DNA from: Tipula vernalis
Taxonomy: Eukaryota > Arthropoda > Insecta > Diptera > Tipulidae
Reading direction: 5' to 3'
NCBI GenBank assembly: GCA_958295665.1
Contig: OY282560.1
Coordinates: forward strand, 51,336,333-51,400,332
Length of the DNA: 64,000 nt
The notes beneath the pieces are model-generated. The model had not been told where the DNA came from. It was given only the letters and a program-made list of their open reading frames with translations, and did not search any database. Positions 46,130 through 56,913 of this stretch are shown one piece after another (the stretch's first letter is position 1; each line of letters begins with the position of its first letter). The position numbers were made by a program, and so were the translations under genes.

Positions 46130-46751
46130 TTAATCATCCAAATTTTCGGAGTCAAACGAATTTTCTTTGTATTGTTGAAATTTGTACTCATCGATTACCT
46201 CATCCAAACGATAAGCACTGCATAAAGCGGTTGGTATCTAAAAGTAATGTTAAATATTTATAATGTATGCGTTTCAATTTCCAATGCAACTTACCATTTC
46301 AGTGGCATCAAATCGATTGTAATCAGCAAGATATGTCTGCTTTTCAGAATCGTATGAGATGATATTCACAAACCGATGGCCCCACATAATTTCCTTTGAT
46401 AAATACGATGCCAATGATTGTGTCACCTGACCGGTTGATCTGGAACTTCCCGATATTGAAACAATAACTTCAAATTTTTTGTCTAAAAAATCTTTAGCCG
46501 AAAAGTCATAAAGTGGACTTTTCTCATTGATTATGTGCGCAATTGTTTGTGGCCACAGCAACGATACCATTCCATCATTTTCCAATTTTAGCGAATATTG
46601 ATAATGTGCAATATGCTCGCCCTCTTCGGTTGTTTTAGGGCCCAACCAAAATGCTTCAACTTTTGTCTCAATCGAATGATTCCGTTTTGGATCGTCAATT
46701 CGAAAAACCAAACACAATTGACTGTCGCGCATACAAACGACCGCTTTTCGA
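46130..46751 (-). pseudogene. Inward-rectifier K+ channel (Kir/Irk) 3' exons, cytoplasmic domain only
   Basis: Exons 46751-46295 and 46237-46130 (57-bp GT-AG intron) encode 187 residues: RKAVVCMRDSQLCLVFRIDD, ETKVEAFWLGPKTTEEGEHI, AHIINEKSPLYDFSAKD, TGQVTQSLASYLSKEIMWGH and ATEM joined to IPTALCSAYRLDEVIDEY. These match the cytoplasmic immunoglobulin-like domain of Kir channels (the SPLYD, TG..TQ..SYL and WGHRF motifs). No stops interrupt it. The transmembrane helices and the selectivity filter are absent: the acceptor TTTAG at 46752 is only 14 bp from the arm boundary at 46767, and no upstream exon was found on the minus strand up to 53900. It is therefore a captured or truncated gene tail. 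AATAAA on the minus strand at 46080-46075. It could be expressed only with a new promoter and exon. Confidence 0.85.
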
Positions 46752-47771
46752 CTAAACGTATCAGTCGTATTCCCTTTTTATGAATGCTAGCCATTCCTCA
46801 CGAATACTACGTCGATAAAATACGAAAACGAAAAAAAATAATGCAACGTTGAAATATTTGATATATCGTTTTTGTTTGTATTAGTGCGAAGAAATTGCTT
46901 GAATTAAAAAAAATGTTTGGCGAAAAAAGAATTAAAGAATCCTAACCTCGAAATTGTGTTTGTAGGTACAGAGGAAGGGAACAAGGTGAGAAACGTAATG
47001 CAAGAAAGCAAGTGTAAACTGGCTGAATAGACCAAATAGTTTAAATATAGGGTAATTCAATGCGAACTGCTTGATGCCATTTTATTATATACAAAAAGGT
47101 CATACAAAATTTTACAATAGAATCGTAAACGACCGGAAGTGATAAAGAAATTATGGTTTCCCATTTATAATATAAAATCAAACTTTTATTCAGAAATAAA
47201 GGCATGATTTTCAATATTTACAAATATCTATAAGAACTATGTCGCTTTTGATGGATCACCCTCTACAATATGGCCAAAAAAATACAAAAAATCACAACAA
47301 CTGTCATTTATAAAAATACATACATATATTTATTTGCAAATATGTATATATCTTAATATATACCTATTTGTAAATAAATATTATTTGAAATTTAGGAAAA
47401 TAAAATATTTAAATTAGATAATATAAAATGTTTTATTTAAATAAAAAAATACAAATTGCAGCCGATTATCAAAATTTTGTGCTTTATTATGTTTCCAAAA
47501 CCGATCAAAAGATGTCTCTTAATTCAAAAATGTTTAGTCGAAATAAAACGAAAATTGGTGTATTTTAGCAAATTTAATTTCAAGTTATATTTATTATATG
47601 TATTATTATTCGTACATATTTGTCTAATAAGGATAGTCCCGCACAGCTTATTTATATTTACGCAGTTCCTAACTTTGATACATACACATGTAGTATCGTC
47701 AAGCAAACACTATGGCCCATAATTTTGTCCTTGGTCCGTTTTAACGAACGAAACATAGTGTGATTCCGATC

Positions 47772-48110
47772 CTAACGACCGCAAATAATTCCTTCGACGT
47801 TACAGCACATGTTCTTAAAGGACTCAATTGATTCAGGATTTCTTTTATTTATTTTCTTCATTTTTGAATAGGCCATACGTTTCGCAAGTTTGTGATAAAC
47901 TGTGAAGCAATCATGACAAAATGTGGAATGGCAAATTTGTGGATACATTTTATACTGGTTCCCGAATCTTAGCATTTGAATGATTTGGCAACTACACACC
48001 ACTGAACAAAAATATTTTCTCGAATAGCCCATCATGCATCGAAAAATAGCTGAATTAAACATCAACGAATAATTCTCTTCTCTGCAAAACATGAATTCAT
48101 TTGATCGCAC
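47772..48110 (-). CDS. Cys/His-rich ORF, right-arm copy, unknown
   Basis: Residue-for-residue the same 112-codon frame as at 34553-34891. It lies upstream of, and in the same orientation as, the Kir exons, so it could sit in an intron or 5' region of a chimeric transcript. No family recognised. Confidence 0.35.
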   Translation of the reverse strand: MRSNEFMFCREENYSLMFNSAIFRCMMGYSRKYFCSVVCSCQIIQMLRFGNQYKMYPQICHSTFCHDCFTVYHKLAKRMAYSKMKKINKRNPESIESFKNMCCNVEGIICGR

Positions 48111-48974
48111 CTTTTAATCCGTTCGCTTTAATTTTATGACGCAATAATCCAAACCTAAATTTGTACCGGGTATTTCTGTAAATGACGGTCACTGTTCCGC
48201 ACTTGAAACGGCATTCTCGCAGGTTGAGTTATCTTTAATTTAAGAGGGTGAAACGGGTACAATATAATATTTTGTGATACTTACTTATATTTGTTAACGA
48301 ATCGAGATAAATTGTGAAATTACGCCCCGCGTCGGCGAGTTTTATAATAATAGTTAATTGATGCTTTTTGTAATATACGCTGTAATTTCACCAATGGATG
48401 GCTCTGTGATCCAATCAATTGTTGTTTATACATTTTATTTAAAAGCTCAATATTATTGCGTTTGTGTTGGTGCATTTATTGCAAATTAGTTTTTATTTTA
48501 ATTTAATCATAGTGAATTAATAAAACACTTTTCTCTTAAAGAATTTTTGATGATGTGTAAAATAAACATTCTAGATACCATTTCAATAATAATATTTCAA
48601 ATCAATAAAAGTTTTTATTCAAGAAAATTGGGGTAAAAAAAATTGGACTTTACATATGTTTTGTATGGGAAAAATTTGAGAATCCCATTGTATCAGTGGT
48701 TAATTCATTAAGCATTGATAGATCAAAAACTGTTGGCGTAAACCGTAAAAGAATTAAACCCATTATCGAACTGCTGATGGTTTATTACATTTTAATCCGA
48801 TGAAAAATGAAGAAAATTTTAGTAAAATTTAAGGAATGAATAAAAAATACGTGAATACCGTTTCTTAATTTAAATACATTTCGTTTTGTATTGTAGAAAT
48901 CTACCACAAAAAGTGTCAGTTATATTTGCGATGTGGTTTTTAATAGGGTATACTGTTTGTGATCTGAGTATACA

Positions 48975-49333
48975 GTGTGTGTATCTGTTGCGAAAACAGT
49001 TCGACAATATATATTTGAACCGGTGCCAGGCCTTCTCGGTGCTTTACCTCTGCCACCAAATCCTAATGATTATTTTAATTTGCAATCATCTGAGATGGCA
49101 GTTTTACCACCTGGTGTGAAATTACATCAATTACCACTGGAAATGATACCTGGTGCACCTATGGTCAGGCATATAATACTCAGGCTATTCCAATTCCGGC
49201 AACGGCACAAACGGCTTTAGCAACATCAACGGCAGCAGTTGCAGCCCAAAGCGGAGTGATATCACCAACACCGGGTGGGGTTCATTATCCCAGTCAAGAT
49301 CCATCACGACTTGGCGTTATTAAAAAGCAATAA
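48975..49333 (+). pseudogene. Pro/Ala-rich C-terminal exon with frameshift, right-arm copy
   Basis: The same sequence as the left-arm copy (33330-33688), including the shift after IPGAPMV and the GVIKKQ stop at 49331-49333. A minor alternative frame (48886-49119) has no support. Product unknown. Confidence 0.5.
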
Positions 49334-49979
49334 AATATTTTTATTTTTTTGTACATTTTGCATTTTGGAATAAATATGAAAATGAGTTTAAAATTTTATT
49401 TTAAAATTTTGACTTTTCGTTATAGTAAATCCATTTAGGTGAGAAAATGGCTACGCTCTAGCCGGTCGATCTGTGCCATTACATAAAACACATTTATTTT
49501 GGTAACTTATTTTATTCCGCAAACATACAAAAATAACATAAAAATACAATTTTTCGAATTGAACTATCCTAAAATTGTTTATACTTTTCATAACCCTTAA
49601 CTAATTTCTCGTACACTTTTTGTCCAGCATCGTCGTTCGACAGCCGAAAATACAAAAATATAAAATTTCTTCATTTGACTCGGTGATCATAACATGGATA
49701 ATAAAGGAAATTAAATAAGGCAGGAAAATAATGATTCTGACTTAAGTTTTTTTAATTTTAGTAAATTTTAATTATTGTTATTATTATTATTATTATTATA
49801 ATTTTATTTATTTTGTCAAATTTCGTTTTTGACAGATAAGAAAAATGGTCGACTACTACACAGTCAATTTTAATTGTTATAAAATTAAATAAGAGCGCTA
49901 TCTCCTATCATTAGTAGGAAATAATAATTATTTATGGCCATCTCGTGAGAAATATGAAAATAAGAATAAAAAATTTTTT

Positions 49980-50111
49980 ATCGACATTGTCTACGAATTG
50001 TCTGCATACTCTACCAATTTTCGACATTTTCTACTCCAAAAACAATTATCTACGCTATTTTCGACACCAACATGTAGACAATTAAAATATACGCGTAGAC
50101 GCACAACACTG
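49980..50111 (-). promoter_or_regulatory. Right terminal and subterminal region, probable transposase-binding sites
   Basis: Contains TTGTCTAC at 49987, TTGTCTGC at 49998, GTAGACAA at 50074, GTAGAC at 50095 and inverted TCGAAAAT at 50017 and 50057, then the terminal GCACAACACTG. The same words as at the left end, in inverted layout. The binding role is inferred. Confidence 0.55.
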
Positions 50112-50119
50112 GCTACACT
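50112..50119 (+). repeat. Right 8-bp target-site duplication GCTACACT
   Basis: Identical to 32325-32332 and directly abuts the right transposon terminus. Confidence 0.8.
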
Positions 50120-52390
50120 CCGTAATATAGCCAAAAACTTCAAATGTATGCGAATTATGGTAGAAATACGACAGTATTATTTGATAGTTATCCGGACTAC
50201 ACTTTCTTCAATATTCGCTTTGGCAAATTTTATAAGAAACTTCACACCGGTGAGATAGGTTGTTTTAAGCAATATTTATATTTTTTGGAATTTCAGGTTT
50301 TCTGGAAAAATTCTTCAGGAAACGCTTAACCATAACCAGTGACACTCTTTTCTGGATGACCTCCTACCCATAATGAGTATTTGCAGTTAGTTTGGCTCTA
50401 GTCTCGGTAGTGCTTCTGCCTCTCAAATCTAGCGGAAGATATTTCTTATATATATACCTCTTAACGAAAACGTTAATGCAACCGCCATCACAGCCGTGTG
50501 ATCACAACAGAATTAAAACATTTCACAACTAACGGTTATAGTCTTCCCCGAACCATTAACATTACAACAAATTAAAACCATCTCAATTACTTAAGTGATT
50601 TCCTTGTATACAAAAAATCATTTTTCATATCGTGTCGGCAGAATATTTCTTAAGCCGTTATACAAGTATTATCTGTTTGAACATAATTGCTACAAGGTTA
50701 CAACAATATACATACCATATTTCAAAGATGTTATAGCTGTTATATACCGTGTTTTTGTTGCTATATTTTTGCTCATCATCAACCGAAAACACAAAAGAGA
50801 CGTGTATACTTTAAAAAAAAATAAAAAAAAATTAAAAAAATTTTGAAAAGAAAACTTTCTTCTTTGAGCTTTTCAATGAGTTGCTTTCTTGAAATAAAAT
50901 TTTCTTAAAGTGGATGCTTCAAAATAATATATAATGATGTTCTTTTATTCAACCTAGTATACATAGTTGGAAATAGTTTATCCTGGTTCCAACAATAAAA
51001 ATCAAATAATTAAGTGTTTTGATACCGTTGAGTCTCATTTGCTCAAGTAGTTCCCTGTTAGCGTAACTCCCGCGTTTCCATTTTCAAGCATACGTTATTT
51101 TCAACCTGTACATATGTTAGTATCATTAAAATGATTACGATCGATAAATTAAACAGTTTTTCGCGGAAATTTCACTTAAAACTCTTTACTTATTTCAACC
51201 ACCCAACTTCTCATTACCATTCCCGTTGTTATATTTCAATTTCCCTTTAAACACAAAAAACCGACAATGTACATATAAAAATTTAGTTGTGCTGTGATGT
51301 TTTAATACCGAACATTTCCTTCATTTTCCTTTACGTGATTCATTCCCGTATATATATGTACATACGAACATGTCTTCCTTATCGTCTTTGATTTGATTAC
51401 TGTTCGTTCATTCATATATCTCGCTTAGCATAGCAAATATTATATCGTATAGAAGAAAGAAATTAAATGAAGATTGTACAGATCGTAAAGACGTATATAG
51501 CTACATTCAGCCAATATATGTAGTATGTACAAGGGATTGGAGAAAAGGCGAAATATTAAACGCAACCATAAAAAAATTTACTTGTTGTGCGGATATGAAC
51601 GATACGAATTTTATGGGTTTATTGGACCTTTTTTTTTTAATTCCCAACAGCAGTCTCTGTATACATATTCGTATATGCGAAATGGTGACGCTTCGAAAAT
51701 CGCGAATTCGAATTATTTACTTTGTGCTTATTTTAGATGGATTTTTTTTTATGTCTTACTTAAATTTAATGAACAATTTTAATGAGGAAATATCATCCAC
51801 AAACGGTCTGAAAAGTAAATTCCTCTTACAACAGTAATGAACTCGACTGCATATTACCAAATTATATATGTAGACTTTAATATTATGAATGGGCTTCGTT
51901 AAAAGCGTATATGTTTTATTTTCTATAATTTGGAAATATAATAAAAAATTTTAATGAACGACTGTTGAAAAATATTCATTTGAATGTTGATTACAGATTC
52001 AAGTTTTTATAAAAAAAAATTTGCTGTTCTCGCTTTCAGTTCATTAATAATGAATCAACATCAATATTATACAGTTTTGATGTTATTGAATTTCATATAT
52101 GAATTGGTCGATAATTAGTTTATATTTTAATTAAATGCATGTAAGTTTGGGAAATGCAAAAATCATGGCCATGAATTAATGTTTTCTGGAGCCAGAGAGA
52201 AACGCTTCGTTAACCAGATAGTTATCGGTACTACGTTATAAAGACACCCAAACCGATTACGGCATACGAAGCCTACTTTGCGTTAAACAGCCTACGTTTG
52301 CGTAATTTTTAATTTTCTTTAAAGGAGACGATTAAAGTTGTACCTAGGATTTTTTTACTTTCTTTTACTCTAGTAAAATAAGGTATAGTA
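50120..52390. other. AT-rich intergenic DNA, nothing recognised
   Basis: Several plus-strand frames of 60-86 codons (for example 50595-50846 and 51525-51782) are low-complexity, lack recognisable motifs and are probably chance. Confidence 0.5.
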
Positions 52391-52479
52391 ATCATGAAAA
52401 TTTTGGAACTTGAGATTTTTAGAGATTTATCTGTTTTGAGGTCTCCTGAGTCCGAAAAAGTGGGTTTCAAAATGGTGTC

Positions 52480-53295
52480 TGGCTGTCAGTCTGTCTATCA
52501 GTCTGTCAGTCTATTAGTCTGTCAGTCTGTCTGTCTGTCAGTCTGTCAGTCTGTCAGTCTGTCAGTCTGTCAGTCTGTCAGTCTGTCAGTCTGTCAGTCT
52601 GTCAGTCTGTCAGTCTGTCAGTCTGTCAGTCTGTCAGTCTGTCAGTCTGTCAGTCTGTCAGTCTGTCAGTCTGTCAGTCTGTCAGTCTGTCAGTCTGTCA
52701 GTCTGTCAGTCTGTCAGTCTGTCAGTCTGTCAGTCTGTCAGTCTGTCAGTCTGTCAGTCTGTCAGTCTGTCAGTCTGTCAGTCTGTCAGTCTGTCAGTCT
52801 GTCAGTCTGTCAGTCTGTCAGTCTGTCAGTCTGTCAGTCTGTCAGTCTGTCAGTCTGTCAGTCTGTCAGTCTGTCAGTCTGTCAGTCTGTCAGTCTGTCA
52901 GTCTGTCAGTCTGTCAGTCTGTCAGTCTGTCAGTCTGTCAGTCTGTCAGTCTGTCAGTCTGTCAGTCTGTCAGTCTGTCAGTCTGTCAGTCTGTCAGTCT
53001 GTCAGTCTGTCAGTCTGTCAGTCTGTCAGTCTGTCAGTCTGTCAGTCTGTCAGTCTGTCAGTCTGTCAGTCTGTTAGTCTGTCAGTCTGTCAGTCTGTCA
53101 GTCTGTCAGTCTGTCAGTCTGTCAGTCTGTCAGTCTGTCAGTCTGTCAGTCTGTCAGTCTGTCAGTCTGTCAGTCTGTCAGTCTGTCAGTCTGTCAGTCT
53201 GTCAGTCTGTCAGTCTGTCAGTCTGTCAGTCTGTCAGTCTGTCAGTCTGTCAGTCTGTCAGTCTGTCAGTCTGTCAGTCTGTCAGTCTGTCTGTC
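52480..53295 (+). repeat. (GTCTGTCA)n array, about 100 units
   Basis: An 8-bp unit repeated with almost no variation from about 52520 to 53290 (one GTTAGTCTG variant near 53074), and degenerate GTCTATCAG units at the 5' edge. The repeat reads through as C-Q-S-V-S-L-S-V in one frame, so a 227-codon frame at 52394-53077 appears open; this is an artefact. Confidence 0.97.
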
Positions 53296-53559
53296 ATTCT
53301 GTGTCCTCTCTACAGCCCAGATGGTTTAACCAATCGAACTGAAACTTCATATTTAAGCTTTTTTGATAAATTGGGAGGTCAAAGTGAATTTTACTCCAAA
53401 TCGGCTAACCGGAAGTGGCCACTCCACACTACTTTCCAAAAATTAAAAACAAATAAAAAAAAATAAAAATAAAAAATAAAAAATTTCTCAAAATTCTCTG
53501 TTCGTAAAAGAAAGTAGTGTGTTGAACCTCCATTTTTTCCTTAATATGCATGCACAACC

Positions 53560-53660
53560 GGAAAAACAGTACAACAACCAATCGTGACAATTATTTTTTG
53601 TCACCACTGGGAATCGAACCCGGGATCTTAAATTAATTTCGCCAGCGACTTCTTTAGAAT
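53560..53660 (-). mobile_element. tRNA-derived SINE-like fragment
   Basis: The minus strand reads GATCCCGGGTTCGATTCCCA followed by GTGGTGACAAAAAAT. GGTTCGATTCC at 53609-53619 is a Pol III B box in a T-arm context (CCCGGGTTCGATTCCC). Upstream GTCGCTGGCGAAATT could be a worn A box. No full cloverleaf, so it is not a working tRNA gene. Confidence 0.4.
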
Positions 53661-53799
53661 CAGTTTTTTATAAATTTTAACAGCTCTTCATTCTAAGAAT
53701 TACAAGGAGTTCGATTAGCGAAGTTTATTTGGTTGACGACCATTTATGGTCTCGTTAGAGACGCAAAAAGGGTCGATATTGGTCTCCAAACCATAAATT

Positions 53800-54830
53800 A
53801 TTTCGTAGCTATTTGGCGTGAGAATTATAATTTCAAACTGCCTCAATTCATCGGAGCTATAATTATAAATTTGAATTGTTTGAGCTTTTTGCAGTCCGAA
53901 TTACGATTTTAGCCGCCTCAGAATTTCATCTCAAAGCGATCTGAGCCCTTCGGAGTCAAAAACTCAATTTTGAAATGTTTGAATTCTTCACAGTATGAGT
54001 TACAATTTTCGATTGTCTTCGATATAAAAATTACAATTTTGAACTGTCCAAGCTCTTCGGAGTTAAAATTATTTAGGCTCTTCATAGTCTTCCGAGTCAG
54101 AGTTGCCATTTTGAGCTGTCAAAGCACAGCTGAGTTTGAATTAGTATTTTGTTTTAGAGTGTCTAAGTTATTTGTAGTCCGAATTTCAATACTGGACTGC
54201 CCGAGCTCCTCGGACTCAAAATAACACTTTTATACAGATTTAGAATTACAACTTTTAACTATTCAAGCATTTTGAAGTGTCTCAGCTCTTCTGTGTATAC
54301 ATATCTAAACGGCTGAACTCTATGTTATTTTAATTATAATTTTGAACTGTATGAGTCCTTCTATATTATAATTAGATGTTTAAACTGCCAGAGCTACAAT
54401 TTTGAGTTGTCTGAGGCCTACACGTCAGATTTCGTACTGTCTGAGCTCTTCGGAGTCATAAATACAATTTTAAACTACGAATTCTTCTTTGCCAAAATTA
54501 CAATTAACAACTGTCTGGGCTCTTCAGAACTAAATACACTTTTGAACTATTCGAGCTCTTTGCAGTCTGTTTAAACGGCCTGAGCTATTTGGAGTCATAG
54601 TTTGCGCTCTTCGATGTCATAATTACAATTTTGAACTGTGAGTTGTTCGATGTTAGAATTACATCTTTGAACTCTATAAGCTCTTAGCAGTCAGAATTCA
54701 AATGTTAAACTATCTGAACTCTTTTGGTCTGAGCTCTTGGGAGTTAGAAATATAATTGTGAACTGGCCTCAGCTCTTCCCAATCCCAATTTTGAACTTTC
54801 GTCCTTCGAGCCGGATAGAGTATCGTTTTC
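53800..54830 (+). repeat. Degenerate 38-bp satellite, left block
   Basis: Repeats built on GAGCTCTTCGGAGTCAGAAT followed by TACAATTTTGAACTGTCT. Copies are 70-90% alike by eye and partly truncated. The same satellite resumes at 58985 after the BEL/Pao element. Confidence 0.8.
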
Positions 54831-55384
54831 AACCACAACCTTAGAGGAAGAATAATAACCTAACCACCAAGCTGAACCGCGTGGTATTGAAAAGAAAATA
54901 GAAGCAATTTACCAGTTACCAAAAACCCTAAGTATCAAACCTGATTTATTTATTACAAATTAAAAATTAAAGTATTTTTTTGAATAAAGAATCTACCGAA
55001 AATATTAAACTCATAATAAAGTATTTTAATAGTTGAGTGTATCTATCCCAAATTAATACTTACCAATACCTCATGCGTTATATCAATTTTAAGAGGGTTT
55101 CTACATATTTACCTTTGCCAGTAATATTTATTCTCAAATTTTCGGGTTTAAAATTGTGAACATAATTTGGTCAAATTTATCGGTAGTGAATATAGTGAAA
55201 GTGTGCAAAGTGTGTTTAAAGTTAGTAAAACAAAATAGCCGACCTCATAACCTTAAAAAAAAGGCGTGCAAGTAAATAAGGCAGCGTAACTAAACTCATA
55301 AATTATTTAAAGGTTATAAATAAACAAACCCAAGCCGAAGAGATTAAGTGGAAGACCAAATAGTTCTTGGACAACGATGAGGAA

Positions 55385-55935
55385 ATGGATTCAGAGTTTG
55401 AGGACAATTATTACAAAATTGTCGCAGGTCTAAACCAAGCGCTACAAGCGAATTCTGAGCCAACGATGTCTTTAAACGATACCATGCTAGAAACCAGTAT
55501 ATCCGGTAGTCATACCGAAGTTAAGTTGCCGAATTACCGGTGATTACACAGAGTGGCAATCATTCTACGATCTATTTTGCTCTACGATACACGACAACCC
55601 ATGATTGACACCTTCTCAAAAATTACAGTATCTGAAAGGCACACTAAGTGGTGAAGCAGCAGGATTGCTAAAGCACTTTAGCATCACGGACGCCAATTAC
55701 TTTGAGGCGTTTAAGAAGCTCCGAGAAAGGTACGACCGAAAAAAGCATACCGTATATATATTTATAAAGAAGTTTATGAGCCAACCATCCATTACAACAA
55801 CGAGTAGCGCCCACAAGGGAAGATTGCTAGATACATCAGACGAAATAATCCGTGGCCTAAAAGCGCTGGTGGAAAGTGCAGAATCCAGAGATCATTGGTT
55901 AATAAACATCTTAACCGTTTGCGGGACTGGATGAA
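55385..55935 (+). pseudogene. BEL/Pao gag region
   Basis: Starts MDSEFEDNYYKIVAGLNQAL. After a frameshift near 55542 it continues DYTEWQSFYDLFCSTIHDNP, then SQKLQYLKGTLSGEAAGLLK, FEAFKKLRERYDRKK and KALVESAES, the conserved gag block of BEL/Pao elements (DUF1759 type). A TGA replaces a codon in the HDNP..TPSQ segment. The following CCHC knuckles are largely deleted. Gag would form the particle; this copy cannot. Confidence 0.8.
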
Positions 55936-56100
55936 TAAACCAATGGATTGTGGGTACAATCATCGGCAAACACCAAGTTACCAACGTTGCAGGAGTTCTT
56001 CGAATTCTTTAGTCAACGAATAGTTGCATTAGCATCGGTACGCAGCTTAAATCGACGAATACAACCACCACCACAACAACAATAATCAAAGCTTTATAAT

Positions 56101-56913
56101 GTGAAAACCCACATCACTGCCACTACCGCACCATGCAGCTTATGTACTGATCATTATCATAATTTGTACGAGTGTGACAATTCGGCCCAAGTTGGGACTG
56201 CAATACTACCCACGGCTCTAGTGAATGTATACGATGGGTTCAAAAATAAGCAGACGTGTCGCGTATTATTGGACTCAGGCTCTCAATGTTTCTTCATCAC
56301 CGAAAGCTGCGTCCAAAAATTACATCTGAAAAGGAATAATGCAAAACTAACCGTTTCTGGAATTGGAGGTTTTAAAATGGGACACAGCAAAGGGTCGGTT
56401 TCAATTACAATTACACCTGGAAATCGCACCGAACCACTCATACAAATTGAAGCTTTAATTCTACCAAAACTGACTTCTAAGTAACTACAATTTGGGTAAA
56501 CAGTTAACATCAATTATTTCAATCAATTTGATTTAGCCGATCCATTTTTCTATAAAAGCGCAGATATAGATATATTAATTGGTTCCGATCAATTTTTCGA
56601 GTTGCTAGTAGATCGCAAGATAACCACAACAAATAATCTGATTATGCAGAACACTGTATTGGGTTGGATAATAGCAGGACAACTACCTAATAATCAAACC
56701 GTTCAATCGCTGACAATCAGCACTAGCAGTAATGATGAAAATTTGGATGGGCTCTTACGAAAGTTCTGGGAGCTAGAAAATGTCAATTCACTAATGGTCA
56801 AATTTTCAGAAGAAGAAATTTTCTGTGAAACGCATTTTAGGGAAACTAACAAGATTGATGCTACAGGCAGGTTTGTCGTTCGTTTGTTTTTAAAATATCA
56901 CCAACCGTTTTAG
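56101..56913 (+). pseudogene. BEL/Pao aspartic protease and following domain
   Basis: A knuckle-like CSLCTDHYHNLYEC precedes TALVNVYDGF and CRVLLDSGSQCFFITESC; LDSGS is the catalytic aspartate motif. Then VSGIGGFKMGHSKGSV, and after a stop at 56482 DILIGSDQFFELL, TVLGWIIAGQL and LDGLLRKFWELE, the segment linking protease to RT. The polyprotein is broken in at least two places. Confidence 0.8.

Larger units (their letters stand above)
46767..49859 (-). repeat. Right arm of the 3.1-kb inverted repeat
   Basis: Reverse complement of 32801-35896 at near-identity. Its inner edge GTATTCCC (46767) lies beside the Kir acceptor. Its outer edge lies 252 bp from the right transposon end. It carries the same ORFs as the left arm in reverse orientation. 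Confidence 0.93.
32333..50111 (+). mobile_element. Giant hAT transposon, about 17.8 kb, with transposase, inverted arms and cargo genes
   Basis: Left end CAGCGTTGTGC and right end GCACAACACTG are inverted repeats matching 10 of 11. GCTACACT flanks both sides. Short subterminal motifs cluster within 140 bp of both ends: TTGTCTAC/GTAGACAA at 32348, 32373, 32385, 49987 and 50074 (TTGTCTGC at 49998), and TCGAAAAT at 32429, 32438, 50017 and 50057 in inverted sense. Many hAT transposases bind such subterminal repeats. A complete BED-hAT transposase gene lies inside (36957-41346). Cargo: two 3.1-kb inverted arms, two unknown genes, Kir channel 3' exons, a MITE and a Helitron relic. Usual hATs are 2.5-5 kb, so the size is exceptional. 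Alternative: a smaller hAT plus coincidental termini, which the matched 8-bp duplication makes unlikely. Confidence 0.72.

Noticed and set aside
32333..50111. Maverick/Polinton or giant viral element as explanation for the 17.8-kb unit
   Set aside because: No DNA polymerase B, packaging ATPase, capsid or retroviral-type integrase, and the duplication is 8 bp with hAT-type ends and a hAT transposase.
52394..53077. 227-codon open frame of repeated C-Q-S-V-S-L-S-V
   Set aside because: It is only a translation of the (GTCTGTCA)n array; 24 bp equals three units and eight codons, so the frame stays open by arithmetic.
52480..53295. CRISPR-like regular repeats
   Set aside because: There are no spacers between units, and the organism is clearly eukaryotic.
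53605..53625. A functional tRNA gene on the minus strand
   Set aside because: Only the T arm is recognisable; acceptor, D and anticodon arms cannot be drawn.
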